Assembly (NCBI GenBank): GCA_021108185.1
Contig: JAIORJ010000133.1
Location: 33,118 to 97,117, forward strand
Length of the DNA stretch: 64,000 bases
From: Methanococcoides sp.
GTDB lineage: Archaea; Halobacteriota; Methanosarcinia; Methanosarcinales; Methanosarcinaceae
Direction of reading: 5' to 3'
The notes below the pieces were generated by a model. The model ran no database searches. It was not told the origin of the DNA and worked only from the letters and a program-made list of their open reading frames with translations. Below, one piece after another: positions 63,792 to 64,000 of the stretch (position 1 is the first letter of the stretch; each line of letters begins with the position of its first letter). Made by a program: the position numbers and the translations under genes.

Positions 63792-64000
63792 TTTAAAACT
63801 CCAGAAAGCATTTAAGGCATCTGCCTGAGTAATGTTAATAGAGATAATGCAATTCAAATATAAATCTGTTTTCAAAAACGACTAATATAATGGTGTTGAA
63901 ACCAAATAATTTTGAAAAAACACTGCAAAAAAGAAAAGGTAAAAGGAAGACAGGGTAGAACCCCATCTACTTTTATTGAAATTATGCGATTGTGTTCCTG
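63792..64000. other. Intergenic end of the window
   Basis: No complete gene is visible. The stretch after 63875 is AT-rich and probably carries the antiporter promoter. At the extreme right a minus-strand frame ending RNTIA-stop at about 63983 could be the tail of a gene lying outside the window, but 18 bases are too few to claim it. Confidence 0.3.

Noticed and set aside
1..64000. CRISPR arrays, insertion sequences, prophage, pyrrolysine-type in-frame TAG genes
   Set aside because: Reading through the window I saw no direct-repeat arrays, transposases, phage genes or frames that continue a known family past a TAG.

Overview
The window is chromosomal DNA of a methanogenic archaeon. It carries genes for coenzyme F420 (cofG, two cofH, cofC) and methanofuran (mfnD, mfnF, mfnE), an archaeal lipid geranylgeranyl reductase, archaeal-type ThrRS, LeuRS, RPA, EF-1beta and KEOPS Cgi121, and archaeal tRNA genes, one with an intron. 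TATA boxes and GGTGAT-type ribosome sites recur. A moderate-to-low GC content, the bacterial-type DnaK/DnaJ/GrpE set and the ferredoxin/geranylgeranyl reductase pair point to Methanosarcinaceae, most like Methanococcoides or Methanolobus. The genus is inference. There is no prophage, insertion sequence or CRISPR array; this is core chromosome with small lineage-specific genes between.

Layout. 1-3.6 kb: F420 operon, with a convergent cutA. 4.2-8.5 kb: ferredoxin and geranylgeranyl reductase, facing a Trk potassium uptake pair. 8.6-12.4 kb: grpE-dnaK-dnaJ. 13.1-15.6 kb: methanofuran operon mfnD-mfnF-mfnE. 15.7-19.2 kb: small zinc proteins, EF-1beta, tRNA-Ala, thiI, a Toprim protein and acylphosphatase. 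19.3-26.9 kb: thrS, an AI-2E-type permease, a large PAPS-reductase/ferredoxin fusion and an NfnAB-like flavoprotein pair. 27.1-27.4 kb: tRNA-Asp and intron-containing tRNA-Tyr. 27.7-28.9 kb: S-adenosylmethionine synthetase, whose frame is broken near its 3' end. 29.2-31.4 kb: hisG-hisA-hisB. 31.4-35.5 kb: a translationally coupled operon of a radical SAM protein, a DUF4130-like protein and a HhH-MutS ATPase. 35.7-41.9 kb: an ArsR-type regulator, tandem ADP-dependent sugar kinases, argJ, a CBS protein and argC. 42-47.6 kb: deoxyribosyltransferase-like gene, AMMECR1, pgk, a BioD/DRTGG protein and ADP-forming acetyl-CoA synthetase. 47.8-53.9 kb: DHFR-like reductase, iron-sulfur flavoprotein, ClC channel, tRNA methylthiotransferase, class II FBPase and Cgi121. 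54.2-63.8 kb: leuS, unknown and HTH genes, a phosphodiesterase, the RPA operon and a cation/proton antiporter.

Many operons use ATGA stop/start overlaps, implying coupled translation. Several minus-strand and convergent genes end in perfect hairpins next to T-tracts, some overlapping the stop codon. Pgk, FBPase, the ADP-kinases and the acetyl-CoA synthetase form a gluconeogenic/glycolytic and acetyl-CoA theme. The best candidate for an under-described system is the radical SAM/DUF4130/MutS-like operon. The most surprising single observation is the damaged S-adenosylmethionine synthetase gene.
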